64,000 nt of DNA, from positions 1 to 64,000 of the forward strand of contig JBMHDV010000027.1 in NCBI GenBank assembly GCA_049889215.1, written 5' to 3'. This document shows, in pieces, positions 43,807 to 52,207 of this stretch (within the stretch, counting starts at the first letter, position 1; each line of letters begins with the position of its first letter). The DNA comes from UBA817 sp049889215 (GTDB lineage Bacteria > Margulisbacteria > Marinamargulisbacteria > UBA817). The notes under the pieces are model-generated. The model had not been told where the DNA came from. It made no database searches and worked only from the letters and a program-made list of their open reading frames with translations. The translations under genes and the position numbers were made by a program.

Positions 43807-45121
43807 TTTTTTGGGCGTCTTTCCAATAGATCAGAGGTGTTAAAATATACATACCAAAAATCATAACAAGAATGTCATATACATAAAAATTTTGGCCAGA
43901 CTTTCCACGGATTAACATAGCAATAGAAAGCAATGTGAAAATAAACGCGGGGAATTGAACAAACCGTAAAAACCGTCGCTTAGCTGCCATATGACGATGT
44001 GGATAAGGAAATCGAGACACCATTAAAACAGCCATCAAAACAATCACAGCCATAAAAACATACTCAGAATTAAACAACACCGAAATCTTAGAAAAAATAA
44101 CAATGGAGGCAGCAAAAGGCGAAGGAATACCATCAAAGTAATCAGAATGCCCTTTTTCAGCAAATCGGATCAATCGATAACCTGTAGCTACTAAATATAA
44201 CGCAGCTAACCCAAGTGCCCCAATCATAGAATATTGATCTAAATGCACGTAAATAACAGTCGAAGGAAGTAAGCCAAAACTTACAAAGTCAGCAATTGTA
44301 TCCAGCTTAGCACCCAATGGTGTAGACGCATTTAAACGACGCGCAATCGAACCATCTACTGCATCTAAAACAACACAGATTACCAAAAAAAGTGCAGCAA
44401 ATCGAAACTGCAAATTTAATGCAAAATAAATGCCAATCATACCAAAAACAACATTAGTAACTGATACAAAGTTTGGAATTAATGAACGTAATGCTTGCCG
44501 CGCTTTATCTTCGTCATTATTGTAACGTTTTAAATGCAGCCCCCATAAAAAGTGGTCAAAATAATCTATAAACGACCAAATGGTTAGCGCAACAACTGTA
44601 TAAATTAAAAACAGAAATACCCCCTGAGGCCATATCATAACCCAGTCAATTAACCATTGAATTGGCTGGAAAAAAACAGGAATATCAACTTTTTGAACTG
44701 GAACAATCCCGAATAGTATACCGCACACGGGAAATGTAAGGGCTGTTTTCAGCTTACCTGTAAATTGAGCAGGAATAGAATCCCCTCCATTTTGTACTGA
44801 ATAAACACGCAACCCCATCATAGCAAACTCTCGAGCTAAAATAATAAAAACAGGAAACGACGTAATCACCTGCATCTCCAACAACGGTAAGAATAAAAGA
44901 ACAAGAATCTTATCAGCCAATGGATCGAGAATTTTACCTAACTCAGACTCAATTTTTAATCGACGAGCAATCCAACCGTCCAAATAATCCGTTAAACAAA
45001 TCACTGTGTAAAAGAGAATAACAAGGATTTGGGTAAAGTTGGTTGTATACGGTGTCATCCAAAATATACACCCAACCCCAACGATACGTAAAATCGTTAT
45101 AATATTAGCTAGCTGATTCAA
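43796..45121 (-). CDS. PgsA-PssA fusion: two CDP-alcohol phosphatidyltransferase domains
   Basis: 441 aa from TTG 45121, chosen because AAGGAG lies 7 bases upstream and LNQLANIITILRIV is the usual PgsA start. The first domain has DYLDGWIARRLK then GKILDPLADK (about 45-75), like phosphatidylglycerophosphate synthase. The second has DAVDGSIARRLN then GAKLDTIADFVSFG (about 260-290), like phosphatidylserine synthase. Both keep the DxxDGxxARxxxxxxxxGxxxDxxxD signature. About 10 membrane helices. One protein would thus make acidic and zwitterionic phospholipid precursors from CDP-diacylglycerol. Confidence 0.9.
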   Translation of the reverse strand: MNQLANIITILRIVGVGCIFWMTPYTTNFTQILVILFYTVICLTDYLDGWIARRLKIESELGKILDPLADKILVLLFLPLLEMQVITSFPVFIILAREFAMMGLRVYSVQNGGDSIPAQFTGKLKTALTFPVCGILFGIVPVQKVDIPVFFQPIQWLIDWVMIWPQGVFLFLIYTVVALTIWSFIDYFDHFLWGLHLKRYNNDEDKARQALRSLIPNFVSVTNVVFGMIGIYFALNLQFRFAALFLVICVVLDAVDGSIARRLNASTPLGAKLDTIADFVSFGLLPSTVIYVHLDQYSMIGALGLAALYLVATGYRLIRFAEKGHSDYFDGIPSPFAASIVIFSKISVLFNSEYVFMAVIVLMAVLMVSRFPYPHRHMAAKRRFLRFVQFPAFIFTLLSIAMLIRGKSGQNFYVYDILVMIFGMYILTPLIYWKDAQKNGH

Positions 45122-45213
45122 CGATTTGCTCCTTTTTTTATATTTGTTACAAACATTATAGTTTTGAAAGTGTTTCCAAGCAAACAAACAATACAGGACT
45201 TAGCATCTGGCTG

Positions 45214-45243
45214 TTGACGATTATTCACACCACAAAGTATAAT
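45214..45243 (+). promoter_or_regulatory. Strong promoter for the rpmH cluster
   Basis: TTGACG (45214-45219), an 18-base spacer and a perfect TATAAT (45238-45243) lie 24 bases before rpmH. It is the best sigma-70 promoter I see in the window. Confidence 0.75.
45221..45229 (+). promoter_or_regulatory. Possible DnaA box inside rpmH promoter
   Basis: TTATTCACA matches the DnaA-box consensus TTATNCACA and lies between the -35 and -10 elements of the rpmH promoter. It is a single box, so chance is possible; this cluster is often near the replication origin. Confidence 0.4.
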
Positions 45244-45267
45244 CCTAAGTCTAGTAAGGAAAAGATT

Positions 45268-45402
45268 ATGAAAAGAACATTTCAACCAAATAATCGTAAA
45301 CGTAAAAAAACACATGGCTTCTTAGTTCGAATGAGAAGTGTTGGTGGACGTCGCGTATTAAATAATCGTCGCCGAAAAGGCCGCCATAAAATCGCTGTTT
45401 AA
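45268..45402 (+). CDS. rpmH: 50S ribosomal protein L34
   Basis: 44 aa, MKRTFQPNNRKRKKTHGF to the basic end, standard L34. AAGGAAAAG precedes the ATG. First gene of the conserved rpmH-rnpA-yidD-yidC-khpB-mnmE cluster. Confidence 0.97.
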   Translation: MKRTFQPNNRKRKKTHGFLVRMRSVGGRRVLNNRRRKGRHKIAV

Positions 45403-45407
45403 TATCA

Positions 45408-45764
45408 TTGAAATTAACTCGTTATCGATTTAAAAAAAACGAAATATCTAAATTTCTAAAACAAAGTTTTGTTGTTAGATCCCCTTATGTAACTATTCAT
45501 TATCAATTCTCTGATAAAAAGCATTTTGCATTTGTCTGTCCAAAACGAAACGGAAATGCAGTTAAACGTAACAAAATAAAGCGCCAATTAAAAGCCTTGT
45601 TTTGTATGATTTACCCTCATCTTCAAAAAAACATAAGTTTAATTTTAATCGCTAAAAAAGAATTTAGTGAACGCCCCTTTCAAAACCATATGAACATGCT
45701 ATTATTAAGTTTAAAAAAAAGTGAATTAACCAATGAAACGGATTCTATTAGTATTAATAACTAG
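45408..45764 (+). CDS. rnpA: Ribonuclease P protein component
   Basis: 118 aa with a TTG start 5 bases after rpmH. The RNA-binding motif appears as NAVKRNKIKRQLKALF, fitting the RNR box of RnpA. It cleaves tRNA 5' leaders together with RNase P RNA (no rnpB gene seen here). The last 32 bases overlap yidD. Confidence 0.92.
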   Translation: MKLTRYRFKKNEISKFLKQSFVVRSPYVTIHYQFSDKKHFAFVCPKRNGNAVKRNKIKRQLKALFCMIYPHLQKNISLILIAKKEFSERPFQNHMNMLLLSLKKSELTNETDSISINN

Positions 45765-45960
45765 CTATCAAAAATTAATCTCCCCGCTCCTTATCCCTCG
45801 CTGTCGATTTTACCCATCATGTTCAAATTATGCTAAAGATGCCATTGAATTAAATGGACCGCTGATTGGAATTACACAGACAATTAAACGTCTTAGTCGG
45901 TGTCACCCGTTTTCACAAGGTGGCATCGATTTTGCAACAAAAAAAGGAGCAAACCAATGA
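45733..45960 (+). CDS. yidD: Membrane protein insertion efficiency factor YidD
   Basis: 75 aa. ISPLLIPRCRFYPSCSNYAKDAIE and CHPFSQGGIDF are the family signatures. It is amphipathic and assists YidC. It overlaps rnpA and, by ATGA, yidC. Confidence 0.94.
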   Translation: MKRILLVLITSYQKLISPLLIPRCRFYPSCSNYAKDAIELNGPLIGITQTIKRLSRCHPFSQGGIDFATKKGANQ

Positions 45961-46607
45961 ATCCAATAACGTATTTAACTGACAGTGTCATGATCCCATT
46001 TTTACAATTCTCGTATCAAAACATTTACCCAAACTTTGGATTAGGAATCATAATTTTAACAATCTTAGTCAAAGTCATTCTCTACCCGCTTACAAAACAA
46101 CAATTTGAGTCCATGAAAAAAATGCAAGAAATGATGCCAACATTTAAAAAGCTTAGAGAAAAACATAAAAATAACCCCCAGCAGTTACAAATGGAAACCA
46201 TGAAAATTTACAAGGAGCACAAAATTAACCCATTGGGTGGTTGTCTTCCAATGTTAGTCCAACTGCCATTTTTATTTGCTCTTTTTTACACAATGAATGG
46301 TGCGAGTTTTGAGGCATTAATTTCACAAAATAATGTTTTTCCTGGTTTAACATCATTCTGGCTAGCAAATTTGTCACAACCCGATTCTCTATTTATACTG
46401 CCAATAATTATTGGATTATCGACCTACCTTGGCCAAAAAATGTCAACAGTCGATGCAAGCCAGCAAAAAATATTAATGTTTATGCCTGTGCTGATGGTTG
46501 TTATTTCCTTTAAAATGCCAGCAGGTGTTTTATTATATTGGGCAATTTCTCAAATCATCTCATCCGGACAACAAATTATCATTATGAAAAATGGAAAGGA
46601 AAACTAA
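45957..46607 (+). CDS. yidC: Membrane protein insertase YidC/OxaA, short form
   Basis: 216 aa from ATG 45957, with AAAAGGAG upstream. Five hydrophobic segments. The hydrophilic-groove region LVKVILYPLTKQQFESMKKMQ carries Lys/Gln rather than the canonical Arg. Then the cytoplasmic helical hairpin and GGCLPMLVQLPFLFALF. It lacks the large periplasmic P1 domain of Gram-negative YidC, resembling Gram-positive and Oxa1 forms. Confidence 0.94.
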   Translation: MNPITYLTDSVMIPFLQFSYQNIYPNFGLGIIILTILVKVILYPLTKQQFESMKKMQEMMPTFKKLREKHKNNPQQLQMETMKIYKEHKINPLGGCLPMLVQLPFLFALFYTMNGASFEALISQNNVFPGLTSFWLANLSQPDSLFILPIIIGLSTYLGQKMSTVDASQQKILMFMPVLMVVISFKMPAGVLLYWAISQIISSGQQIIIMKNGKEN

Positions 46608-46609
46608 TT

Positions 46610-47128
46610 ATGGTATTTAATTTATTTAAATCATCAGAAAAAACTGACCAAGAACCGATCACGATATCAAGTGAAATGAAAGACGATGCAAAAGCATTTG
46701 TTGAAGGTATTTTAGAAAAAGCAAATTTTAATTCAATTGTTGCAATCAACAATGACACAGATGATGTCATTTACATTATGATTGATGATGAATATGAAAC
46801 AGCTAGAATTATTGGAAAAGATGGCCAAACATTAACATCTATACAAGTTTTAACTCAATCGTATCTTACTAAAAAATATAGCCAATATGTTCCAATATTT
46901 GTTGACTGCAACGAATACTTTTCATACCGAATTGAAAAAGCACAAAATAAAGCAAAGGAACTTGAAGATAAATTATCAGATGAACGTCCATCCATTGAGT
47001 TATTTCCGATGACCGCTTTAGAAAGACGCGCAATTCATACGCTGTATAAGGATGATACAAGAGTAAAAACTCATAGTGTTGGAGAAGGAGAAGATCGTAG
47101 AATCATTCTTTCTCTAAAAGATGCATGA
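46610..47128 (+). CDS. khpB: KH/R3H RNA-binding protein KhpB (Jag)
   Basis: 172 aa from ATG 46610, 2 bases after yidC. The KH domain has IGKDGQTLTSIQVLTQ; the R3H domain has ALERRAIHTLYKDD and SVGEGEDRRIIL. The N-terminal Jag_N domain is absent or reduced. It binds RNA and is linked to cell-wall growth. It overlaps mnmE by ATGA. Confidence 0.92.
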   Translation: MVFNLFKSSEKTDQEPITISSEMKDDAKAFVEGILEKANFNSIVAINNDTDDVIYIMIDDEYETARIIGKDGQTLTSIQVLTQSYLTKKYSQYVPIFVDCNEYFSYRIEKAQNKAKELEDKLSDERPSIELFPMTALERRAIHTLYKDDTRVKTHSVGEGEDRRIILSLKDA

Positions 47129-48462
47129 ATATCAGCGATACCATCGCAGCAATTGCAACACCCCTAGTTCCTTCAGCAATTGGAATTATTCGCATTAGCG
47201 GCCCAAACGTATCTGATGTAATTCAACATTGCTTTGGAAAGAATATTAATGAGTTATCACCAAAGCAGATGAATCGTGGCATATTCATTGATAAAGATAA
47301 AGCAGAACTAGATGACTGTTGTTATGTTTATTATAAGAGCCCATCCTCTTATACAGGCGAAGATAGCTGCGAGATTTTTGCACATGGAAGCGTATATATT
47401 TTAAAAACAATGTTATCGTCCATATGTCTTATTGAAAATTGCCGTATTGCTAAACACGGTGAATTCACTCAACGTGCATTTATAAATGGAAAAATACCAT
47501 TATCAAAAGCAGAATCCATTATTGATATTATTGAATCTAATTCACAGACAGCACACGATATAGCACTCAACCAGTACAAAGGTTACGTATATCAAACAAT
47601 AACCCGTTGTCGTCAAAAACTCATGCAATGCTTAGAAAAAGTTGAAGCATCATTAGAGTTTCCTGACGAAGTCGGCAATATCAAAGATACAACAGTGGCC
47701 AATGACGTTGAATCAATTAACAGCGAGTTAGTGCCAATCATTAAAGCCAGTGATTACGGATCAACATTAAAAAATGGGCTTAAGTTCGTCATTATTGGAA
47801 AGCCAAATGCCGGAAAATCATCCCTACTTAATGCATTAGCTGGTGAAAATCGTAGCATTGTAACAAACACTCCAGGAACAACGCGAGACTACATCGATGT
47901 ATCAATTGAATATAATGGTGTATTAATACAAATTATCGACACTGCAGGATTACGAGATACCTCAAATAATATCGAACAACTCGGGATTGATAAAATTTCA
48001 GAACTTTCAGAAAGTACAGACGGCATTATACAACTCATGGACATTCAGGAAGATACAGCCCCGATTAAAACAACATTTGGACATAATAAACCAATATTAC
48101 AAGTTTTTAATAAAATAGACACACAACCAACGGGATTTAAACAAGAACCCGATTTTCATTATATTTCCTGCACAACAAAACAAGGAATAATGGAATTAAA
48201 AGAATCATTAATCACAACATTTATCTCACCAGAAGATTATAAGCCAACTCAAATGTTATGCAATATTCGCCAAATTACAGAACTTAATAAAGCAAAAAAA
48301 TACATTGAGCAAACCCTGCAACGCCTAAACGAAAATGCAGAGTTGGATATTGTTGCAATCGATATCCATGATGCAATTAAATGTCTAGCAAATATCACAG
48401 GCGAAGATTATACTGAAGAACTTTTGGATGGTATCTTTGCTAATTTTTGTATCGGAAAATAA
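47125..48462 (+). CDS. mnmE: tRNA uridine-34 modification GTPase
   Basis: 445 aa. With MnmG it builds the (carboxymethyl)aminomethyl group at U34. The N-terminal THF-binding domain (1-115) starts DTIAAIATPLVPSAIGIIRISG. The G domain has GKPNAGKSSLL (about 230), TPGTTRD, DTAG and NKID. The C-terminus ends FCIGK, the conserved terminal motif with its Cys. MnmG is not in the window. Confidence 0.95.
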   Translation: MNISDTIAAIATPLVPSAIGIIRISGPNVSDVIQHCFGKNINELSPKQMNRGIFIDKDKAELDDCCYVYYKSPSSYTGEDSCEIFAHGSVYILKTMLSSICLIENCRIAKHGEFTQRAFINGKIPLSKAESIIDIIESNSQTAHDIALNQYKGYVYQTITRCRQKLMQCLEKVEASLEFPDEVGNIKDTTVANDVESINSELVPIIKASDYGSTLKNGLKFVIIGKPNAGKSSLLNALAGENRSIVTNTPGTTRDYIDVSIEYNGVLIQIIDTAGLRDTSNNIEQLGIDKISELSESTDGIIQLMDIQEDTAPIKTTFGHNKPILQVFNKIDTQPTGFKQEPDFHYISCTTKQGIMELKESLITTFISPEDYKPTQMLCNIRQITELNKAKKYIEQTLQRLNENAELDIVAIDIHDAIKCLANITGEDYTEELLDGIFANFCIGK

Positions 48463-48464
48463 AA

Positions 48465-49205
48465 TTAAATTTGGGAAATATTATTTTTGTCACTAGAAGA
48501 TAAATGGCTCGACAAATCATCAACTTTTGATTCTAATCCAGCCATTAAGTTTTTGGTGCGAATTTGAGTATGATGAAACTTTTTTAAACGCTTTTGAAAT
48601 TCATCAAAAACCAATTTATTACGTCGATTCAAATATTGAAATGTTAAAAATATGGCAACAACCTGAATAAAGATAAATAAAGAAAACTGCAATAACATCA
48701 CAAAAAATGAATTACTGGAAAAAATAGAAAGAAATCCAACCAGTGGAGATGATGTGCCCATCTCATCAACATACTCATTTGTATTAGCAACCACATCATT
48801 TGATACCATCGCTTTTAATGCAGAGTATATATTCGAGCGCCATTGAGACGCCAACTGGTAAGCAGATAAATCAGACCCAATAACATCTGATGGTGTAACA
48901 CGATACAATTCAACATTATCCACATAAGCGACATAATCAGCCTTGTTTCGACTCCGTCGAATACGAATATGATTTAATTTTGCAGACTGACGGCCCAAGT
49001 CATTTAATGTTTTAAAAATCTTCTCAGAGCGTTCAAATGATGACGAAAACACTTGTTTTGTACCTACGTCTTTAACACGTATTACAATTTGTCCATTGAT
49101 TTTAATAACAGGTATTAACTGTTGGTTTTCAACAATGGTAGATAATTGATAATCATTTGCAAACAAATGAACAGATAAAAATAATATGGTTAAAATTAGC
49201 TTCAT
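48465..49205 (-). CDS. Exported membrane protein of unknown function, downstream of sigma-28
   Basis: 246 aa. Signal peptide MKLILTILFLSVHLFA, an extracytoplasmic beta-rich domain of about 140 residues, a membrane helix at about 165-190 (FFVMLLQFSLFIFIQVVAIFL), then a cytoplasmic coiled coil (about 195-245). It starts 5 bases after the fliA stop, so it belongs to secD-secF-fliA. No family recognised; a periplasmic sensor or anchor with a cytoplasmic coiled coil is inference. Confidence 0.7.
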   Translation of the reverse strand: MKLILTILFLSVHLFANDYQLSTIVENQQLIPVIKINGQIVIRVKDVGTKQVFSSSFERSEKIFKTLNDLGRQSAKLNHIRIRRSRNKADYVAYVDNVELYRVTPSDVIGSDLSAYQLASQWRSNIYSALKAMVSNDVVANTNEYVDEMGTSSPLVGFLSIFSSNSFFVMLLQFSLFIFIQVVAIFLTFQYLNRRNKLVFDEFQKRLKKFHHTQIRTKNLMAGLESKVDDLSSHLSSSDKNNISQI

Positions 49206-49210
49206 TTACG

Positions 49211-49942
49211 TTATTTATAGTTTAATTGTTTTAAGCGAGATCGTAAACGAAGAATTGCTTTTGTATGGATTTGAGATACTCGTGATTCACTCACCTGTAA
49301 AATTAAGCCAATCTCACGTAAAGTAAGTTCCTCAAAATAATACAACACCAAGACCTTTTTTTCTTGCTCAGGTAATTCATGGACAACACGCTTAACCAGA
49401 TCTTTTTGTTCTTTCTTCTCAAAAAACACTTCTGGTGTAATCATTTTTTGATCTTCAATTGTATCTGCAAAACTAGCTGTATTATTATCAGCATATGTTG
49501 GCTCATCCAACGATATCAAAAAGGATCGTGATACCTCTGCCATCATTTTATGCAGCTTTTCTTTACTAATCCCCATTTCATCAGCGAGCTCATCATCAGA
49601 TGCAGCCCCACCTTCTTTTCGAATTTCAATCGCTTTTGTTGCTTGTTCTATTTGGCGCGCTTTTCGGCATAATGTTTGGCCACCTAATGTATATCGTCGC
49701 AGCTCATCTAAAATTGCTCCTCGGATTCGGGGAACAGAATATGTTTTAAACTGAACACCTTTACTCACATCAAACTTCTTGGCTGCGTCAATAAGGCCCA
49801 TACTACCAATAGCATGTAGATCATCCTTAGTAACCCCTGGTGGTAAATTCATTGTTAGTCGATTAACAACAAACTTAACCAAGTATAAGTGGCTTATTAC
49901 GAGTTGTTTTTCATTCTTCAAGGATGACATGCTATCTGGCAA
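49211..49942 (-). CDS. fliA: RNA polymerase sigma-28 family factor (FliA/WhiG)
   Basis: 243 aa. Region 2: LVKFVVNRLTMNLPPGV then GLIDAAKKFDVSKGVQFKTYSVPRIRGAILDELR. Region 4: LPEQEKKVLVLYYFEELTLREIG and a helix-turn-helix VSESRVSQIHTKAILRLR. The TTG start has AGGAGG 5 bases upstream, inside secF; ATG 49930 would be too far. FliA/WhiG factors read flagellar or late developmental promoters. No FlgM-like gene is adjacent. Confidence 0.93.
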   Translation of the reverse strand: MPDSMSSLKNEKQLVISHLYLVKFVVNRLTMNLPPGVTKDDLHAIGSMGLIDAAKKFDVSKGVQFKTYSVPRIRGAILDELRRYTLGGQTLCRKARQIEQATKAIEIRKEGGAASDDELADEMGISKEKLHKMMAEVSRSFLISLDEPTYADNNTASFADTIEDQKMITPEVFFEKKEQKDLVKRVVHELPEQEKKVLVLYYFEELTLREIGLILQVSESRVSQIHTKAILRLRSRLKQLNYK

Positions 49943-50822
49943 CTTGACCTCCTCGAAGCTTTGTTATGGTTAACAACAAAGGACTAGCAATAAATAACGA
50001 TGAATATGTACCTGTAATCAAACCAACAATAAGCACTGTTGAAAATACTTTCAATGACATTCCAGCGAAAAAGAAAATACTAAACACAACAATACCCGTT
50101 GAAATTGATGTATGTATTGATCTGGGCAACATCTCATTAACAGCTTGGTTTAAGACTTCTTTAGAAAACTCTTCCTGGTCATTCATGCGCATTTTCTCAC
50201 GAACACGATCAAATATTACAATCGTATCATTAATCGAATACCCCAATACAGTTAATAATGCAGCAATATATGCCGTACTTAATTCAACTTTTAGCAAAGC
50301 TGTCATTGCAAGGATAATCAGTGCATCGTGCAGCAATGCGATGATTGATGAAATCCCAAATATAAATTCAAACCGCCACGAACAATACATTAGTATCGCA
50401 ACTGCAACAGAAATTAATATAATAAAACTGGTCTTTCGTAATTGCTCACCAATCGATGGTCCAATTACATCAACTTCCAATACCTCGAATTCTCCAAATT
50501 CTTTTTTAATCGCATTAAATAGTTGATTTCGAACATTAACATCGACTTGTTGTGTCTTTAATAAAATGTCACCAACACCTGATGTTTGAATCGAAAGCTT
50601 TTTTAAGCCCAAGCTACTAAACATTTCTCTTAGACGCGTTTCATATTGTTGTGGTGCAGAATCAAAACGTAACGTCATTGTAGATCCACCTGTAAAATCA
50701 ATCCCCATATTAAAAATATGATTAAACGCTCTAAAGTTTTGTATCATTGCAACAATACCGATGCCAATTACAACTGTAGAAATTAAATACCATAACCGTC
50801 GTTTTTTTATAAATTCAATCAT
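49932..50822 (-). CDS. secF: Protein translocase subunit SecF
   Basis: 296 aa from ATG 50822 with GGAGG 8 bases upstream. GIDFTGGSTM in the first periplasmic loop and the RND transmembrane part (TVLGYSINDTIVIFDRVRE). With SecD it uses the proton gradient to pull substrates across the membrane. It overlaps secD by 8 bases and fliA by 11. Confidence 0.95.
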   Translation of the reverse strand: MIEFIKKRRLWYLISTVVIGIGIVAMIQNFRAFNHIFNMGIDFTGGSTMTLRFDSAPQQYETRLREMFSSLGLKKLSIQTSGVGDILLKTQQVDVNVRNQLFNAIKKEFGEFEVLEVDVIGPSIGEQLRKTSFIILISVAVAILMYCSWRFEFIFGISSIIALLHDALIILAMTALLKVELSTAYIAALLTVLGYSINDTIVIFDRVREKMRMNDQEEFSKEVLNQAVNEMLPRSIHTSISTGIVVFSIFFFAGMSLKVFSTVLIVGLITGTYSSLFIASPLLLTITKLRGGQVAR

Positions 50823-52146
50823 TTGTGATTCCTCCAATTAATACCCGTTTTGGAAGATTCTTAAACCTTAAAATTAATTCAACTAAAACTTTGGTCACAA
50901 ATAACGACGAAAACATACTAACCATAACACCAATACTCAACGTTAATGCAAAACCCTTAATCGAACCAGTTCCAAGCCAAAAAAGCACCATAGCAGCAAA
51001 TAATGTCGTAACATTCGAATCCAAAATAGCAACAAATGCTTTAGAAAAACCTTCATTTACTGCAGAATAAACAGACTCACCTCGATCCATTTCTTCACGA
51101 ATACGGGCAAATATAATAATGTTTGCATCAACAGCCATCCCTAAAGTTAAAATTAAACCTGCAATACCTGGCAATGTTAAGGTCGCATCCATCATTTTAA
51201 GAATACCCATGGTTAAAATTCCATAATATGTTAAGGCTAATACGGCCATTGCACCAAAGGTACGAAAAAATACCATCATGTAAATAACCACGCCTATCAA
51301 AGCTATCATTCCAGCGCGCTTACCACTAGTGATTGAATCCATACCCAATGTCGGACCAATCAAACGATTTGACAAAATTTCTACAGGAACAGGCAACGAT
51401 CCTGCACGAAGCTTAATCACTAAGTCTTTCACTTCTTGAGTAGTAAATGAACCTGAAATTACCGCACTACCACCAGCAATTGGTTCATTAACATTTGGCG
51501 CCGAAATTAATGCACCATCCAATAAAATTGCTAAAGGGCGTCCAACATTATTCTTAGTGGCCTGAAAAAACAACTCTGTACCTTCTGAATCAAACTTGAT
51601 ATTAACCATCGGCTGACCATAATTATCTGCACCAGCAAAAGCCTCTTTAAGGTTATTGCCTTGCAAAACCTTCTTTTTTAGTATTAACGGGCGCAAGATC
51701 ATCTCACCATTTGCAAGACCTTGCTCCAAATACAAAATTTTTGCATTTTTACCTAATAATATATCTTTTTCTTCCTGGGACAATCGTTCAAGGTTCTGAG
51801 GTGCCCACTCTGCTTCATGAAAGGTCAACTGTGCAGTCTCACCAATCAATGACAATGCACGATCAATATCACTAATGCCAGGTAACTCGACAATCACTTG
51901 AGTTAATCCTTTTCGCTGAATGACAGGTTCAGTTAACCCCAAGGCATTAATTCGTCCTCGAATAACATCAATAACCCCCAAGATGTCATCATTAGTTATC
52001 TCACGACCATCCACTTCTTTTGCCTCCAAAACAACAGATACGCCGCCCCTCAAATCAAGGCCTAAATTAAATGGCTTAGTGGTAAGCACCCAAATAGATG
52101 CAGCCAAAATAATACTCGCTAAAAAAAATCGTTTAATTAGTGTCAT
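50815..52146 (-). CDS. secD: Protein translocase subunit SecD
   Basis: 443 aa. N-terminal helix, LGLDLRGGVSVVLEA, the P1 region, and six membrane segments with GMAVDANIIIFARIREE, the conserved D-N relay. AGGAAA precedes the ATG, and TATAAT at 52176-52171 on the minus strand may be its -10. It is shorter than E. coli SecD (615 aa), like many non-proteobacterial SecD proteins. Confidence 0.95.
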   Translation of the reverse strand: MTLIKRFFLASIILAASIWVLTTKPFNLGLDLRGGVSVVLEAKEVDGREITNDDILGVIDVIRGRINALGLTEPVIQRKGLTQVIVELPGISDIDRALSLIGETAQLTFHEAEWAPQNLERLSQEEKDILLGKNAKILYLEQGLANGEMILRPLILKKKVLQGNNLKEAFAGADNYGQPMVNIKFDSEGTELFFQATKNNVGRPLAILLDGALISAPNVNEPIAGGSAVISGSFTTQEVKDLVIKLRAGSLPVPVEILSNRLIGPTLGMDSITSGKRAGMIALIGVVIYMMVFFRTFGAMAVLALTYYGILTMGILKMMDATLTLPGIAGLILTLGMAVDANIIIFARIREEMDRGESVYSAVNEGFSKAFVAILDSNVTTLFAAMVLFWLGTGSIKGFALTLSIGVMVSMFSSLFVTKVLVELILRFKNLPKRVLIGGITND

Positions 52147-52207
52147 AATAATTTCCTAGAAATTTTCTATATTATAACTAATCTTTAAACAAAATAACTA
52201 GAAATTA

